A stretch of DNA of 64,000 nt from an uncultured Ruminococcus sp. Lineage in GTDB: Bacteria; Bacillota; Clostridia; Oscillospirales; Ruminococcaceae. Within the stretch, counting starts at the first letter, position 1. Every line of letters begins with the position of its first letter. This document shows, one piece after another, positions 7,851 through 17,173 of the stretch. The notes below the pieces were generated by a model, which did not search any database, had not been told where the DNA came from, and saw nothing but the letters and a program-made list of their open reading frames with translations. The stretch lies in contig UQAR01000003.1 in NCBI GenBank assembly GCA_900539095.1, positions 1-64,000 of the forward strand, given 5' to 3'. Both the position numbers and the translations under genes were made by a program.

Positions 7851-7881
7851 AAAAAACAGGCTGCCTTTTTCAGACAGCCTG
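7851..7881 (-). terminator. terminator of the GGDEF gene
   Basis: CAGGCTG/CAGCCTG stem with an 11-base loop, followed by TTTTTT on the minus strand, directly after the stop of the sugar-binding-fold/GGDEF gene. Confidence 0.8.
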
Positions 7882-7887
7882 CAAATG

Positions 7888-10224
7888 TTATTCATAATCG
7901 CTTTTAAGTATGCTCCTCTTATGCTTTTTCTCCTCATAAAGCAGGATATCAGCATGGCTGAGCAGCTCGCCTATCTCAAGGGTCGCACTACAAACAAAAG
8001 GATAAACGCCAACGCTTGTGTGGATTATATACGGCTTGTCAGCGGCATACTTCATATTATACTCTCTTGTGACAGCCTCGATATGATTTCTCAGGGACGG
8101 GATATCGACTGCGTTGTCAAGAAAAGCACACACAACGAACTCATCGCCGCCGATACGTCCGACTATCTCAGCGTCGCCGAAAGAATGTTTTAGTATCTTT
8201 GCCGCAGAGCGTATAGCGAAGTCGCCCTCCTCATGACCGAACCTGTCGTTTATGGTTTTCAGGCAGTCAAGGTCAGCAAAAACCATAATAGCCTTTGCAC
8301 CCTCGTTTTTATCATTGCTGAGCCTTTTACGAAGTTCCTCGAAAAAGCCCCTGCGGTTATAGCAGTCAGTCAAAGCGTCCTGTCTTGAAAGGTCACGGAG
8401 AAGTTCGTTGTTCTCCTTGATCTCGATAAGGCTCTTTTGCAGCTGTTTCTGCGTTACCGCCTGCTGTTTCATCAGGGTGATTATCTTCAGAGCCGCACAA
8501 AGCTGAACAGTCACCGACTGGAGATAGTTGAAATACTCGTGTTTCATTTCGCACATAAGTATTCCGTAATGCTCCTCGTTGGAAAACAGCGGCGACACCA
8601 CAAGAGTATAGCGTCTGTCAGAAGGCAGAAACTTATTTGAAAGCAGTTCCGTATACTTCACAGCCTGCTCCTCAGGAGGCAGCTGGATAGCGTCAGAGCC
8701 GTTATGATAGGCTTTCAGATACATATACTCAGGCGGCTGCCACCTTTCTGTATTAAGGTGAACTAAAGCAGGTTCAAAGCTGAACAGATAGCTTGACTCC
8801 ATATGAAGTCTTGTGAGCTTATCCACTACCGTTTCATAAGCCATGTCATCATAAGTTTCAAACACGAGCATATCTCTTGTGATAGAGTTTGTCTGCCATG
8901 AAAGGAACTCGTTATCTTCAAGCTTTTCCTTGCAGTAATTTGCATTTCTTTCAGCAAGTATCTTATATATCTGCACAAAGGTCTGATTGAGTTTCAGGTG
9001 CTCCTCAATATTATCAAAACGTGAGATGAGCTTTTGCTGTATATGCTCCACCGAGGCATAGAGCACATCAACGCTCACAAAGCTGAAAAACTCCTCTCTT
9101 GCAAGGTCGGAGAACATTTCAAGTATCCTGTCCCTTTGTGCCTCATTGTCGATATTTTCATCAGTCGCATATTTATCCAGTGCAAAAACTATCTTCACAA
9201 AGTCCTCACGCATTTTAGCTGTCGTTTCGCTGGCACTGTATTTGTTGAACAAAAACTGTCCCATTTTCTTTGCGAACGCAGCAGGGTCGCTGGATATATT
9301 CTCAAAGGTCGCAGTTTTCAGCTTGAAATTGCCCTGACAGCCGCACGAATTTCTCCTAATCATTTCTGACGGTATCTTATCGTTATCTATGACCTTGTTC
9401 ACAACATAATTCACAGCCTCAGAAACAGCGTAATAGCCAAGCTCGGAGGCGTCAGCCTTTACCGTAGTAAGGTGCGGATTGAGTTCCTCAGCCACAGGGT
9501 CGTCGTCAAAGCCCGTCACAAGGATATCCTTGCCTGGACGTATACCACGCTGTTCCATGGCTCTGTAGCCTGCTATAGCCATTTGATCGTTTGCAAAAGC
9601 GATAGCCTCAAGGTCAGGGTTATTATCCAAAAGCTCGCCCACTTCATCAACGCAGAACTTCGAGAAGTTGCCATATGCCACACGTCCCTCATCGTAGGCA
9701 ATACCGTTTTCCTCGATAGTTTCCTTGTATACGTCAAGTCTTTCCAAAGCGTCATCGCTGGTCTTTGGTCCGCTCATAAAGCCTATCTTCTTGCAGCCGT
9801 GGACTTTTATAAGGTGCTCTATGACTTCTTTCATGCCTGTCCTGTTATCAAGCATTATGCAAGGATAGCCGTCTATATGGGCAGTGACAGTTATAACGGG
9901 AGTGCCTGCGAACTTTTTCAAAAACTGAGCTTTCTGCTCTGTATCAAGATAAGTTCCGAGAGTTCCGATAAGCACCAGCAGAACGTCAAACTTGTTTGCA
10001 GCCGCCATATCGAACATTGTGTTATACTGATATTCATACACCGTTCTTATCTTATCGTCATATAAACCGTCTATATATCTTCCAGGGAAAATAACAAGGT
10101 CAGCGTCACACTGCTCTGCACCTATCATTGCACCCTCTGCAACTGCGTCGTCAAAATCGTCTTCAAGGTGACTTACCAAAAGTCCTATTTTTATACGTCT
10201 GCGTTTAGCAGTATCATTAATCAT
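7888..10224 (-). CDS. diguanylate cyclase with an N-terminal LacI/periplasmic-binding-type sensor domain
   Basis: The 778-residue protein has no signal peptide or membrane segment. Residues 10-300 look like a type-1 periplasmic-binding fold as in LacI-family effector domains (KIGLLVSHLEDDF, VDEVGELLDNNPDLEAIAF, ILVTGFDDDPVAEELNPHLTTV) but without a helix-turn-helix. A long helical middle follows, then a coiled coil near 590-620 and a GGDEF domain with intact GRIGGDEF. No RxxD inhibitory site is in the usual position. It should make c-di-GMP in response to an intracellular ligand, perhaps a sugar. Start ATG 10222-10224 is eight bases after GGAGG. It follows the EAL gene by 44 bases, so synthase and hydrolase are probably one operon. 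Confidence 0.88.
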   Translation of the reverse strand: MINDTAKRRRIKIGLLVSHLEDDFDDAVAEGAMIGAEQCDADLVIFPGRYIDGLYDDKIRTVYEYQYNTMFDMAAANKFDVLLVLIGTLGTYLDTEQKAQFLKKFAGTPVITVTAHIDGYPCIMLDNRTGMKEVIEHLIKVHGCKKIGFMSGPKTSDDALERLDVYKETIEENGIAYDEGRVAYGNFSKFCVDEVGELLDNNPDLEAIAFANDQMAIAGYRAMEQRGIRPGKDILVTGFDDDPVAEELNPHLTTVKADASELGYYAVSEAVNYVVNKVIDNDKIPSEMIRRNSCGCQGNFKLKTATFENISSDPAAFAKKMGQFLFNKYSASETTAKMREDFVKIVFALDKYATDENIDNEAQRDRILEMFSDLAREEFFSFVSVDVLYASVEHIQQKLISRFDNIEEHLKLNQTFVQIYKILAERNANYCKEKLEDNEFLSWQTNSITRDMLVFETYDDMAYETVVDKLTRLHMESSYLFSFEPALVHLNTERWQPPEYMYLKAYHNGSDAIQLPPEEQAVKYTELLSNKFLPSDRRYTLVVSPLFSNEEHYGILMCEMKHEYFNYLQSVTVQLCAALKIITLMKQQAVTQKQLQKSLIEIKENNELLRDLSRQDALTDCYNRRGFFEELRKRLSNDKNEGAKAIMVFADLDCLKTINDRFGHEEGDFAIRSAAKILKHSFGDAEIVGRIGGDEFVVCAFLDNAVDIPSLRNHIEAVTREYNMKYAADKPYIIHTSVGVYPFVCSATLEIGELLSHADILLYEEKKHKRSILKSDYE

Positions 10225-10268
10225 CACATGATCCTCCGTATATGGCAGCTTTGCTGCACTAAAAAGAT

Positions 10269-12917
10269 TTATTCGTTTATCTTGATATTATCTTTACAGT
10301 CTGTGACTGTCAGCACGCCGTCAGGACTGCCAAGACCCCAGCCGTCGCCTGTCAGGAACAGCACATCAAACTGACAGCTTTTCGCCGTCACATTTCCGCT
10401 GCCCGTCTTGTCGCCAACGCCTGAAACAGAACCGCCCTCGCAATAAAGTGTAAAGACTGAGTTCTCAAGGTCACAGTTCATAGCACCGTCTCTTGTGCCA
10501 ACACAGTTGAGCGTTCTTCCTTTCATGGACACATTTATCCTGCCGTTTGCGATACGCAGATTTCCTGTGCCGCCCTCCAGAACGCCTACTGCCGTCAAAT
10601 TATTGCCTGACAGAACGCAGCTCATGCTGTAATCTAAAATATTTATATTCGCATTTCCCTTTACCGAGCCTACGCCCACTGACATTCCTGCTGCAAGCTT
10701 TAATCTACAACCGCAGTTTGAGATACTTACATCAGCGTCGCCGTCAGTGCTGCCTATGCCAACGCACCTGTCGCCGCTGCAATTAACTGAAATATCTCCA
10801 CCTGCGATGACAACGCCGCTTTTTCCGCAGCATCTGCCGCCTCCTATGCCGACGCTCCTACCGCCGTTTGCGACAATATCGAGTGCACCTGACATTGCGA
10901 CGATTATCCTGCCGCATGGCTGCTTGCTGTCTGTGCCGATAGCATAGCAGTCCTGCGACTCTGACCTTACGCTCAGGTCGCCTGAACCTGACAGCTCAAG
11001 CTCAGTGCCTTCAGGAACGAAAATTCCTTTGTTTTCTATATGGTTGCTGCCTGTAAATATCATCTTAGTCCTTGAACCTTTACCAATCCTGATAACAGGA
11101 GCGTCCTCATCTGTTGTTAGCCATGCGTTTTTAAGATGCACCGTGCAGTCAACGCCGTTACCAATGGTAACTGAAAGCGGCACTGCACTGTTGTCCTCAC
11201 TTTTGCCCACAAGTGTGAACGAACCTGAACCAAGGAAAATATCAGAATAATTTTTCTTGCCAAGCTTAGCAAGGTCTATCTGCTCATTATCCGCCGCATG
11301 ATATACCTTTTTGCCGTTGTCGCCAGCCTCTATACTGAAAGCGACTATCTCTTCACGGATATTCTCCGAAATATCGTGGATAAGCACAGGCTTAGGCTTT
11401 GAAACATAATATCCCTGAATAAGGTCAACGCCAAAATCTATCATGGTCTTGAGTTCTTCGCTTGTTTCAACGCCCTCTGCAAGTGCAGTATATCCGCTTG
11501 AATGGAAATATTCCACCATTTTTGAAACTATCTTCTGAGCCTTAGGGTTCGTGTCGATACCCGATATGAGCGAGCGGTCTATCTTTACCACCTCAGGGTC
11601 ATATCTCAGAAGATTTGATGTATTTGAATAGCCTGTGCCGTAATCATCAATAGCAAGGCTCATATTGTTCTTTTCAAGACGCACCCTTATCCTTTCGAGG
11701 TCGTCCTCGATTATCTCCGTCTGCTCTGTCATTTCAATAACGACCTTTTCAAGCAGCTCGCCATAATCGTTGACAATAGCATAAAAGTCATTATCATCAA
11801 GAACATGAGAAGAAATGGAATTTACATATAACCTGCGGTTCTCAAAGTCAGCCTGATGCTTGCTGAGATATTTAAGAGTGTTTTTCAGGGTAGCTTTCTC
11901 TATATCATAAAGTCTGCCGAAATTTTTGGCACAGTCAAGTATCTGAAGTGGATTGAGAGAAACGTTGCCCTTTGTTCTCATAAGAGCCTCATAAGCCACT
12001 ATCTCACCTGTTGAGGCACTGACTATAGGCTGGAAATGATATGTAAACAGATTTTTGTCAAGCAGTTCTGAAAAAGCCCTGATGTTCTCGATGTCGCTCT
12101 TCTGCTTTGCATATTTTTCAGGAGTGAAACAGCAAGTGCTGCCTGCTCCCTTAGCCTTTGCCTCATAGAGTGCAAATCCTGCTGCGTGCATGAGTTTCGC
12201 AGGAACTTCAAAGCCGCTGCTTATGCCTGCCGTAACGGTCATTGAATGACGAGCCAAAGACCTTACGCCGAATTCATCAGGCAGCTGACATTCTTCCACT
12301 GCCCTTCGTATATCCGCCGCAAAGCTTTCAGGTTTGCCGTCAAAGCGTGGAACATATATCCAGAACTGACCGTCAGAATGAAATGCCGCAGCAGCGTTTT
12401 CAGGCAGAGCCATAACAGCCGCTTTCAGTGCAGCACCGATACAGCAATCTGAATCAAGCAGCCTGTCCGCACCCTCAAACCTTACAAGTGCAAGCAGTGA
12501 TGAGCTTGTCATGCCGTCAAGCAGCCTCACAAGGTCAGACTGCGAAATAACGTCAAGCTCTTCAAGTATGCCCGTTGCAAAGTGCTCCTTTGACAGATAA
12601 ACTATGCCTGCCGTCACACCCTCAGGGGTATCCAGCATTTCCATACGCAGAGGCAGACCAAGGTCATGTCCTCCGCCGTTAAGTGATATAAAATCCTTGA
12701 ACTTATTGCTGTCAACGTTTTCACCAAGGCCCATAAGTGCCCTGCAATTCTCGTCGGCATACACCTTATTATTTTTCTCGTCTACGACAAAGCCGCCGAT
12801 ATTATGCCATATTGAGCATATTTTTCCCCAAGCAGCACCGAAATAGCTTTGCCACAAATTATTTTCCCTATCCATGATCTTCACCCTGTCCGCAGTTTCC
12901 CTCTTGCCGCCGGACAT
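10269..12917 (-). CDS. EAL-domain c-di-GMP phosphodiesterase with a repetitive beta-solenoid-like C-terminus
   Basis: 882 residues, no signal peptide or transmembrane helix. Residues about 110-280 resemble a GGDEF domain that has lost its catalytic motif. The EAL domain (about 285-530) keeps YEALMR, EMTEQTEI, DDYGTGYSN, KIDRSLI and ALAEGVET, so hydrolase activity is likely. From about 570 to the end there is a glycine-rich run of short repeats with GIG/GVG turns (VGIGGG, CVGIGS, VGVGSV, AVGVLEG, VSGVGD) suggesting a parallel beta-helix like that of Cthe_2159-type carbohydrate-binding domains. Such domains are normally extracellular; here nothing suggests export. It leads the operon with the GGDEF gene. 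Confidence 0.85.
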   Translation of the reverse strand: MSGGKRETADRVKIMDRENNLWQSYFGAAWGKICSIWHNIGGFVVDEKNNKVYADENCRALMGLGENVDSNKFKDFISLNGGGHDLGLPLRMEMLDTPEGVTAGIVYLSKEHFATGILEELDVISQSDLVRLLDGMTSSSLLALVRFEGADRLLDSDCCIGAALKAAVMALPENAAAAFHSDGQFWIYVPRFDGKPESFAADIRRAVEECQLPDEFGVRSLARHSMTVTAGISSGFEVPAKLMHAAGFALYEAKAKGAGSTCCFTPEKYAKQKSDIENIRAFSELLDKNLFTYHFQPIVSASTGEIVAYEALMRTKGNVSLNPLQILDCAKNFGRLYDIEKATLKNTLKYLSKHQADFENRRLYVNSISSHVLDDNDFYAIVNDYGELLEKVVIEMTEQTEIIEDDLERIRVRLEKNNMSLAIDDYGTGYSNTSNLLRYDPEVVKIDRSLISGIDTNPKAQKIVSKMVEYFHSSGYTALAEGVETSEELKTMIDFGVDLIQGYYVSKPKPVLIHDISENIREEIVAFSIEAGDNGKKVYHAADNEQIDLAKLGKKNYSDIFLGSGSFTLVGKSEDNSAVPLSVTIGNGVDCTVHLKNAWLTTDEDAPVIRIGKGSRTKMIFTGSNHIENKGIFVPEGTELELSGSGDLSVRSESQDCYAIGTDSKQPCGRIIVAMSGALDIVANGGRSVGIGGGRCCGKSGVVIAGGDISVNCSGDRCVGIGSTDGDADVSISNCGCRLKLAAGMSVGVGSVKGNANINILDYSMSCVLSGNNLTAVGVLEGGTGNLRIANGRINVSMKGRTLNCVGTRDGAMNCDLENSVFTLYCEGGSVSGVGDKTGSGNVTAKSCQFDVLFLTGDGWGLGSPDGVLTVTDCKDNIKINE

Positions 12918-12974
12918 TCCTTCCCTCGGATTTTGTTAATTTTTTATCTTTTCTAAATGTCATTATCATAAATA

Positions 12975-13003
12975 ATTATAACATAATATCATCAAAATTA
13001 CAA
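12975..13003 (-). promoter_or_regulatory. promoter of the EAL/GGDEF operon
   Basis: TTGTAA (12998-13003), 17-base spacer, TATAAT (12975-12980) on the minus strand. It diverges from the recQ promoter. Confidence 0.6.
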
Positions 13004-13057
13004 TAGCGGCAGAATGTAAGATGTGACAAAATACGGCGGCAAATTTTGTATATCTGT

Positions 13058-13086
13058 TTGACTTAACGGTCGGTTGGTAGTATAAT
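13058..13086 (+). promoter_or_regulatory. recQ promoter
   Basis: TTGACT (13058-13063), 17-base spacer, TATAAT (13081-13086). The predicted +1 near 13093 lies only nine bases before the first in-frame ATG (13102) and 27 before the second (13120). Confidence 0.8.
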
Positions 13087-13119
13087 AGAGGTATATATTC
13101 AATGGAAAGCAAGGATAAA

Positions 13120-15408
13120 ATGACAGATTTTCGCAATAAATATTCAGTGCTCCGTGACTTTTTCGGACATTCGCAGTTCAGAAACGGTCAAGAGCAGATA
13201 ATAGACAGCATACTTTCAGGACGTGACTGTCTTGGGGTCATGCCAACAGGTGCAGGCAAATCCATGTGCTATCAGATACCTGCACTGATGTTTGACGGGA
13301 TAACCGTAGTGGTCTCACCACTCATTTCTCTTATGAAAGATCAGGTGAACTCCCTCATACAGTCAGGAGTAAGAGCAGCGTATCTTAACTCCTCCCTGAC
13401 TGCGGCACAATACGACATGGCGATATCCAATGCCGCCCGTGGTATGTACAAGATAATATATGTTGCACCTGAGCGGCTAATGACAGGCTCTTTTCTTTCG
13501 CTGGCGTCATCAGTGAAAATATCTATGCTGGCGGTGGACGAGGCACACTGCGTTTCTCAGTGGGGACAGGATTTCAGACCTTCCTACATGAAAATACCGG
13601 AGTTTCTAAGCAGACTGCCTTACCGTCCCATAGTCAGTGCATTCACAGCCACTGCCACAGCAGAAGTAAAAGCCGACATTGTCAAAATGCTGGAACTTCG
13701 TGATCCATTCTCCATTACCACAGGCTTTGACAGAAAAAATCTCTACTTCTGCGTTTCTCACCCTCGTGACAAATACAGCGAAACAGTGAGGATAGTTGAA
13801 AAATACAAAGACAGCTGCGGTATAATCTACTGCTCTACCCGAAAAAATGTTGAGAGCGTTTGTGAAAAGCTCCGTGCCGACGGCTACAAAGCGTCACGTT
13901 ATCATGCCGGACTTTCTGACGAAGAAAGACGAAAAAATCAGGACGATTTCATCTTTGACCGTATCCAGGTCATGGTAGCAACAAACGCTTTCGGCATGGG
14001 AATAGACAAATCCAACGTCAGCTATGTTATACATTACAATATGCCGAAGAATATCGAAAGCTACTATCAGGAGGCAGGCAGAGCAGGCCGTGACGGCAAT
14101 GACGCACGGTGTATCCTTCTCTACAGCGGTCAGGACGTTGTGACGAACAAATTCCTTATAAACAACTCTCATGACAATCCCGACCTTGATGACGATACCC
14201 TCGAGATGATACGCAAGCGTGACCTTATGAGACTGAAAAAAATGACCGACTACTGCAACACAAGCGGCTGTCTGCGAGAATTTATCCTAGGTTATTTCGG
14301 CGAAAAGCAAGACAAGCCCTGCCAGAACTGCTCAGGCTGTCTTGGCGATTTTGGGGAAACTGAAGAGGTCGATGTGTCAGTGGACTGTCAAAAGGTGCTC
14401 TCTTGCATTTATAGACTGCATAAACGTAATCTGTCCTTTGGTGCAGGGGTGATAGCTCAAATTTTGAAAGGCTCTGAAACTGAAAAGGTAAAGCGTTTCG
14501 ACCTCACTACCCTTTCCACCTACGGCATAATGAAAGACTCCACGCAGGTCTATATCCGCAGGCTCATATCATTTCTTGAGGCAGACGATTACATCACTCA
14601 GACCTCCCACGGGGATTTTTCTGTGCTTACTCTCACAAGAAAGTCTGCGGAGATATTAATGGACAAAAAGACCGTTACAATGCGGCTGCCAAAGAAAAGA
14701 CCTAAGAGCGAAACTGCCACAAAGATTGGCAGAGATGAGGTCACAGCTTTCGACAAGGAGCTTTTCGGTCGGCTCAGAAACGTGCGGAACAAACTGGCGG
14801 CACAGGCAAGCCTGCCTGCATATATCATTCTCACAGACGCATCGCTGCGTGATATGTGCATAAAACTGCCGAGAACGCAGGCTGAACTTTTGAACATATC
14901 AGGTGTGGGAAAATCAAAGCAGGAGCGTTACGGAAAGTATTTCATCGCTGAGATACAGAAATATCTCAAAGAAAATCCCGACGCTGTTTCAGGCTACAGA
15001 TATATCCCTGAGGGTTATCTGCAAAAGCAGTCGCAGGCAGGGGGACAGGGCACAAAGCAGTACATAATCTCTCATGCAGAGGAGCTTTCAGGCAAGGAAC
15101 AGGATATGACCCTGACAGAAGTATGCGACAGCATTTTCTATCAGCTTGGCACTGACGGCGACAGCAGGAGCATAAAGCGTGCGGTGAAAAGCTGGCTCAT
15201 AAGCGAAAATTATCTTGCAAAGGATATAGCCAACGGCAAGGATTTTCTTGAGACCACCATACTTTCCTCCGAGGCTGGCATAATAGAGTGTGAGAAGATA
15301 TCACAGCTTGGAAACAGCTACAAAGTGATACTTTTCCCAAAGCAGGCACAGGAATTTATCTATCAGAACATTGAGGAAATTCTCGACACAGATGTACAAA
15401 ACTCATAA
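13120..15408 (+). CDS. recQ: ATP-dependent DNA helicase RecQ
   Basis: A 3'-5' superfamily 2 helicase for recombination and fork repair. The roughly 762-residue protein shows the FGHSQFRNGQEQII Q-motif region, Walker A PTGAGKSMCYQ, DEAH in AVDEAHCVSQWGQDFRP, the STRKNVESVC and QEAGRAGRDG motifs VI region, a zinc-binding segment (CNTSGCLREFILGYFGE, CQNCSGC), a winged-helix domain and an HRDC domain near 555-625. About 140 further residues follow HRDC. I prefer ATG 13120 because AAGGA precedes it and the promoter leaves almost no leader for ATG 13102; the upstream start would add six residues. Confidence 0.93.
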   Translation: MTDFRNKYSVLRDFFGHSQFRNGQEQIIDSILSGRDCLGVMPTGAGKSMCYQIPALMFDGITVVVSPLISLMKDQVNSLIQSGVRAAYLNSSLTAAQYDMAISNAARGMYKIIYVAPERLMTGSFLSLASSVKISMLAVDEAHCVSQWGQDFRPSYMKIPEFLSRLPYRPIVSAFTATATAEVKADIVKMLELRDPFSITTGFDRKNLYFCVSHPRDKYSETVRIVEKYKDSCGIIYCSTRKNVESVCEKLRADGYKASRYHAGLSDEERRKNQDDFIFDRIQVMVATNAFGMGIDKSNVSYVIHYNMPKNIESYYQEAGRAGRDGNDARCILLYSGQDVVTNKFLINNSHDNPDLDDDTLEMIRKRDLMRLKKMTDYCNTSGCLREFILGYFGEKQDKPCQNCSGCLGDFGETEEVDVSVDCQKVLSCIYRLHKRNLSFGAGVIAQILKGSETEKVKRFDLTTLSTYGIMKDSTQVYIRRLISFLEADDYITQTSHGDFSVLTLTRKSAEILMDKKTVTMRLPKKRPKSETATKIGRDEVTAFDKELFGRLRNVRNKLAAQASLPAYIILTDASLRDMCIKLPRTQAELLNISGVGKSKQERYGKYFIAEIQKYLKENPDAVSGYRYIPEGYLQKQSQAGGQGTKQYIISHAEELSGKEQDMTLTEVCDSIFYQLGTDGDSRSIKRAVKSWLISENYLAKDIANGKDFLETTILSSEAGIIECEKISQLGNSYKVILFPKQAQEFIYQNIEEILDTDVQNS

Positions 15409-15476
15409 TAAATCGAGCTTTTGCGGCAAATATTTATCTTTTCATACAAATCGGATATGAATTGCTGAAAAAGCTA

Positions 15477-15505
15477 TTGAACTTAACGCAAAACAGCTGT
15501 ATAAT
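15477..15505 (+). promoter_or_regulatory. thiT promoter
   Basis: TTGAAC (15477-15482), 17-base spacer, TATAAT (15500-15505), placing +1 just ahead of the TPP aptamer. Confidence 0.75.
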
Positions 15506-15519
15506 AACAGTAGTATAAA

Positions 15520-15607
15520 AATCACGGGAGCTGAATGTTTTTCGGCTGAGAAAGAGCGAATCGACGTTCTGACCGCACCTGATATGGGTAATGCCGGCGT
15601 AGGGAAA
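15520..15607 (+). promoter_or_regulatory. TPP riboswitch aptamer (THI element)
   Basis: Has the conserved THI-box segments in order: CGGGAGCTGAA, GGCTGAGA, ACCTGATATGGGTAATGCC and GCGTAGGGA. A strong terminator (15625-15656) and then the thiamine transporter gene follow, so binding of thiamine pyrophosphate should stop transcription before thiT. Confidence 0.95.
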
Positions 15608-15624
15608 AAATACTGACTGTCACT

Positions 15625-15656
15625 GCGTATGCCCTTATCAGGCATACGCATTTTTT
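15625..15656 (+). terminator. TPP riboswitch expression-platform terminator
   Basis: Perfect nine-pair stem GCGTATGCC/GGCATACGC with a seven-base loop, then A and six T. It sits between the aptamer and thiT. Confidence 0.93.
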
Positions 15657-15680
15657 ATACACAGAAAGGAATGGTATAAT

Positions 15681-16265
15681 ATGAAAAGATCTAAAACACT
15701 CACACTGGTAGAGGGTGCAGTAATGGTTGCACTGGCAACGGTGCTCAGCTTTATAAGAATTTACAAGCTGCCATGGGGCGGTTCAATAACATTGCTCTCA
15801 ATGCTGCCTATAGCTGTTTTCAGTATCAAGCACGGCGTTGCAAAGGGTCTTGGAGTTGCGTTCGTGTTCTCCCTCGTTCAGTTTATTCAGGGCATAACAG
15901 ACGGACTTTTCGGCTGGGGACTTTCTCCTGTAATGCTCGTTGCCTGCATATTTATTGACTATCTTGCAGCATACACGGTTCTCGGCGTTGCAGGAATGTT
16001 CAGAAAGAAAGGTGCTGTGGGCTGGATTGCAGGAACAATGATAGCAGTTTTCCTGAGATTCGTTTGCCACTTCCTCAGCGGTGTTGTTATCTGGAAGTCA
16101 TTCGGTGCTCTGTGGGACGGTTTCTCAACAGACAACAGCGTAGTTTACAGCCTGCTTTACAACGGCTCTTATATGCTCCCTGAAATGATATTCACAGCTA
16201 TCGGTACGTTCGCACTTTTCGAGATACCTCAGACAAGAAAAATTCTTGGTGCACAGGACAAGTAA
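15681..16265 (+). CDS. thiT: ECF-type thiamine transporter S-component ThiT
   Basis: A 194-residue membrane protein with about six transmembrane helices. It carries the ThiT features: N-terminal LVEGAVMVALATVLSFI, KLPWGGSITLLSMLPI and HGVAKGLGVAF loops, LFGWGLSP, and the ASLRF-like FLRFVCHFLSGVV. It binds thiamine outside and works with a shared EcfA/EcfT module, which is not in this window. Start ATG 15681 follows AAAGGA; an ATG nine bases upstream hits a stop after two codons. The TPP riboswitch in front gives independent support for the substrate. Confidence 0.94.
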   Translation: MKRSKTLTLVEGAVMVALATVLSFIRIYKLPWGGSITLLSMLPIAVFSIKHGVAKGLGVAFVFSLVQFIQGITDGLFGWGLSPVMLVACIFIDYLAAYTVLGVAGMFRKKGAVGWIAGTMIAVFLRFVCHFLSGVVIWKSFGALWDGFSTDNSVVYSLLYNGSYMLPEMIFTAIGTFALFEIPQTRKILGAQDK

Positions 16266-16277
16266 ATACATATGAGA

Positions 16278-16309
16278 AAGGCTGGCGGTTTTATCCGTCA
16301 GCCTTTTTT
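16278..16309 (+). terminator. thiT terminator
   Basis: Eleven-pair stem AAGGCTGGCGG/CCGTCAGCCTT (one G-U) with a six-base loop, running into a T-tract just after thiT. Confidence 0.88.
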
Positions 16310-16339
16310 GTTTTTCCGAAACATTGTATTAATAAACAG

Positions 16340-16380
16340 TTGACAATCGCTGCTTGATATGCTATAATTGAGTAAACTCA
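16340..16380 (+). promoter_or_regulatory. promoter with palindromic operator for the TetR gene
   Basis: Consensus TTGACA (16340-16345), 17-base spacer, TATAAT (16363-16368). It is followed at once by the 12-base perfect palindrome TGAGT-AA-ACTCA (16369-16380) that covers the start point. The position suggests autoregulation by the TetR protein. Confidence 0.78.
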
Positions 16381-16426
16381 AAAGTACAATCGATATCTGA
16401 ACCAAAAATCAAAAGGAGTACATATA

Positions 16427-17116
16427 ATGAAAGGCCTGCAAGCTAAGGGTATCGCAAGGAGAAATAAAATGCTCTATGCGGCGGTACAGCTTTTTTTAGA
16501 AAACGGATATGAGGGCACGACCACCTCACAGATATCAAAGGCGGCAGGAATGTCGGCGACTTCGTTCTTTGCGGCGTTTGAAAACAAAGAGGCTCTGCTG
16601 CTGGCACTGGTGAAGGTAATGTTCACAGGTCAGTTCGAGCAGGCAAAGGCATTCGCAAAGACAGATGATCCTGTGCTGATGTACTGCATTGAAACTGCGT
16701 TGCAGATACACATAACAGAGCTTTCAGAGCCGCTGCGAGAGGTGTATGTAAAGGCATATTCCCTGCCGAGCACTTCGGAATACATATACAGAAGTACGGC
16801 AAAGCAGCTCAAAGCGATATTCGGCAGCTATATGAGCAACGCTGATGACAAAGATTTCTACGAAATGGATATAGCGTCAAGCAGCATAATGCGAGGCTTT
16901 ATGGCACGTCCATGTGATGTTTATTTCACGGTGGACTTAAAGCTCAAAAGATTTCTCGACTGCTGCCTGAAACTCTACAATGTTCCTGAAGAGAAGAGAA
17001 AGGAGATGACGCAAAAGGTATTAAGTATCGACCTTGCCACCATTGCACGCAAGCTTATTGAAGAAGTGGTCAAGAGAGCCGAAAAAGGCTTTGAACAGGC
17101 AATGGGCAGCAAGTGA
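16427..17116 (+). CDS. TetR/AcrR family transcriptional regulator
   Basis: 229 residues. Residues 8-60 form the TetR helix-turn-helix (AAVQLFLENGYEGTTTSQISKAAGMSATSFFAAFENKEALL region), followed by an all-helical ligand and dimer domain with no recognisable ligand signature. An AAAGGAG site precedes the ATG. The gene stands between its own palindrome-bearing promoter and the 6-kb surface-protein gene, 57 bases downstream, so it probably represses itself and may control that protein. The ligand is unknown. Confidence 0.88.
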   Translation: MKGLQAKGIARRNKMLYAAVQLFLENGYEGTTTSQISKAAGMSATSFFAAFENKEALLLALVKVMFTGQFEQAKAFAKTDDPVLMYCIETALQIHITELSEPLREVYVKAYSLPSTSEYIYRSTAKQLKAIFGSYMSNADDKDFYEMDIASSSIMRGFMARPCDVYFTVDLKLKRFLDCCLKLYNVPEEKRKEMTQKVLSIDLATIARKLIEEVVKRAEKGFEQAMGSK

Positions 17117-17123
17117 CAAAGTC

Positions 17124-17150
17124 ATGACCGCATGATATCAGGGCGGTCAT
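17124..17150 (+). other. hairpin between the TetR gene and the surface-protein gene
   Basis: Perfect eight-pair stem ATGACCGC/GCGGTCAT with an 11-base loop and no T-tract. It could be a processing site, a weak attenuator or an operator. Confidence 0.4.
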
Positions 17151-17173
17151 AATACAAAAAAGGGGGTAGGATA

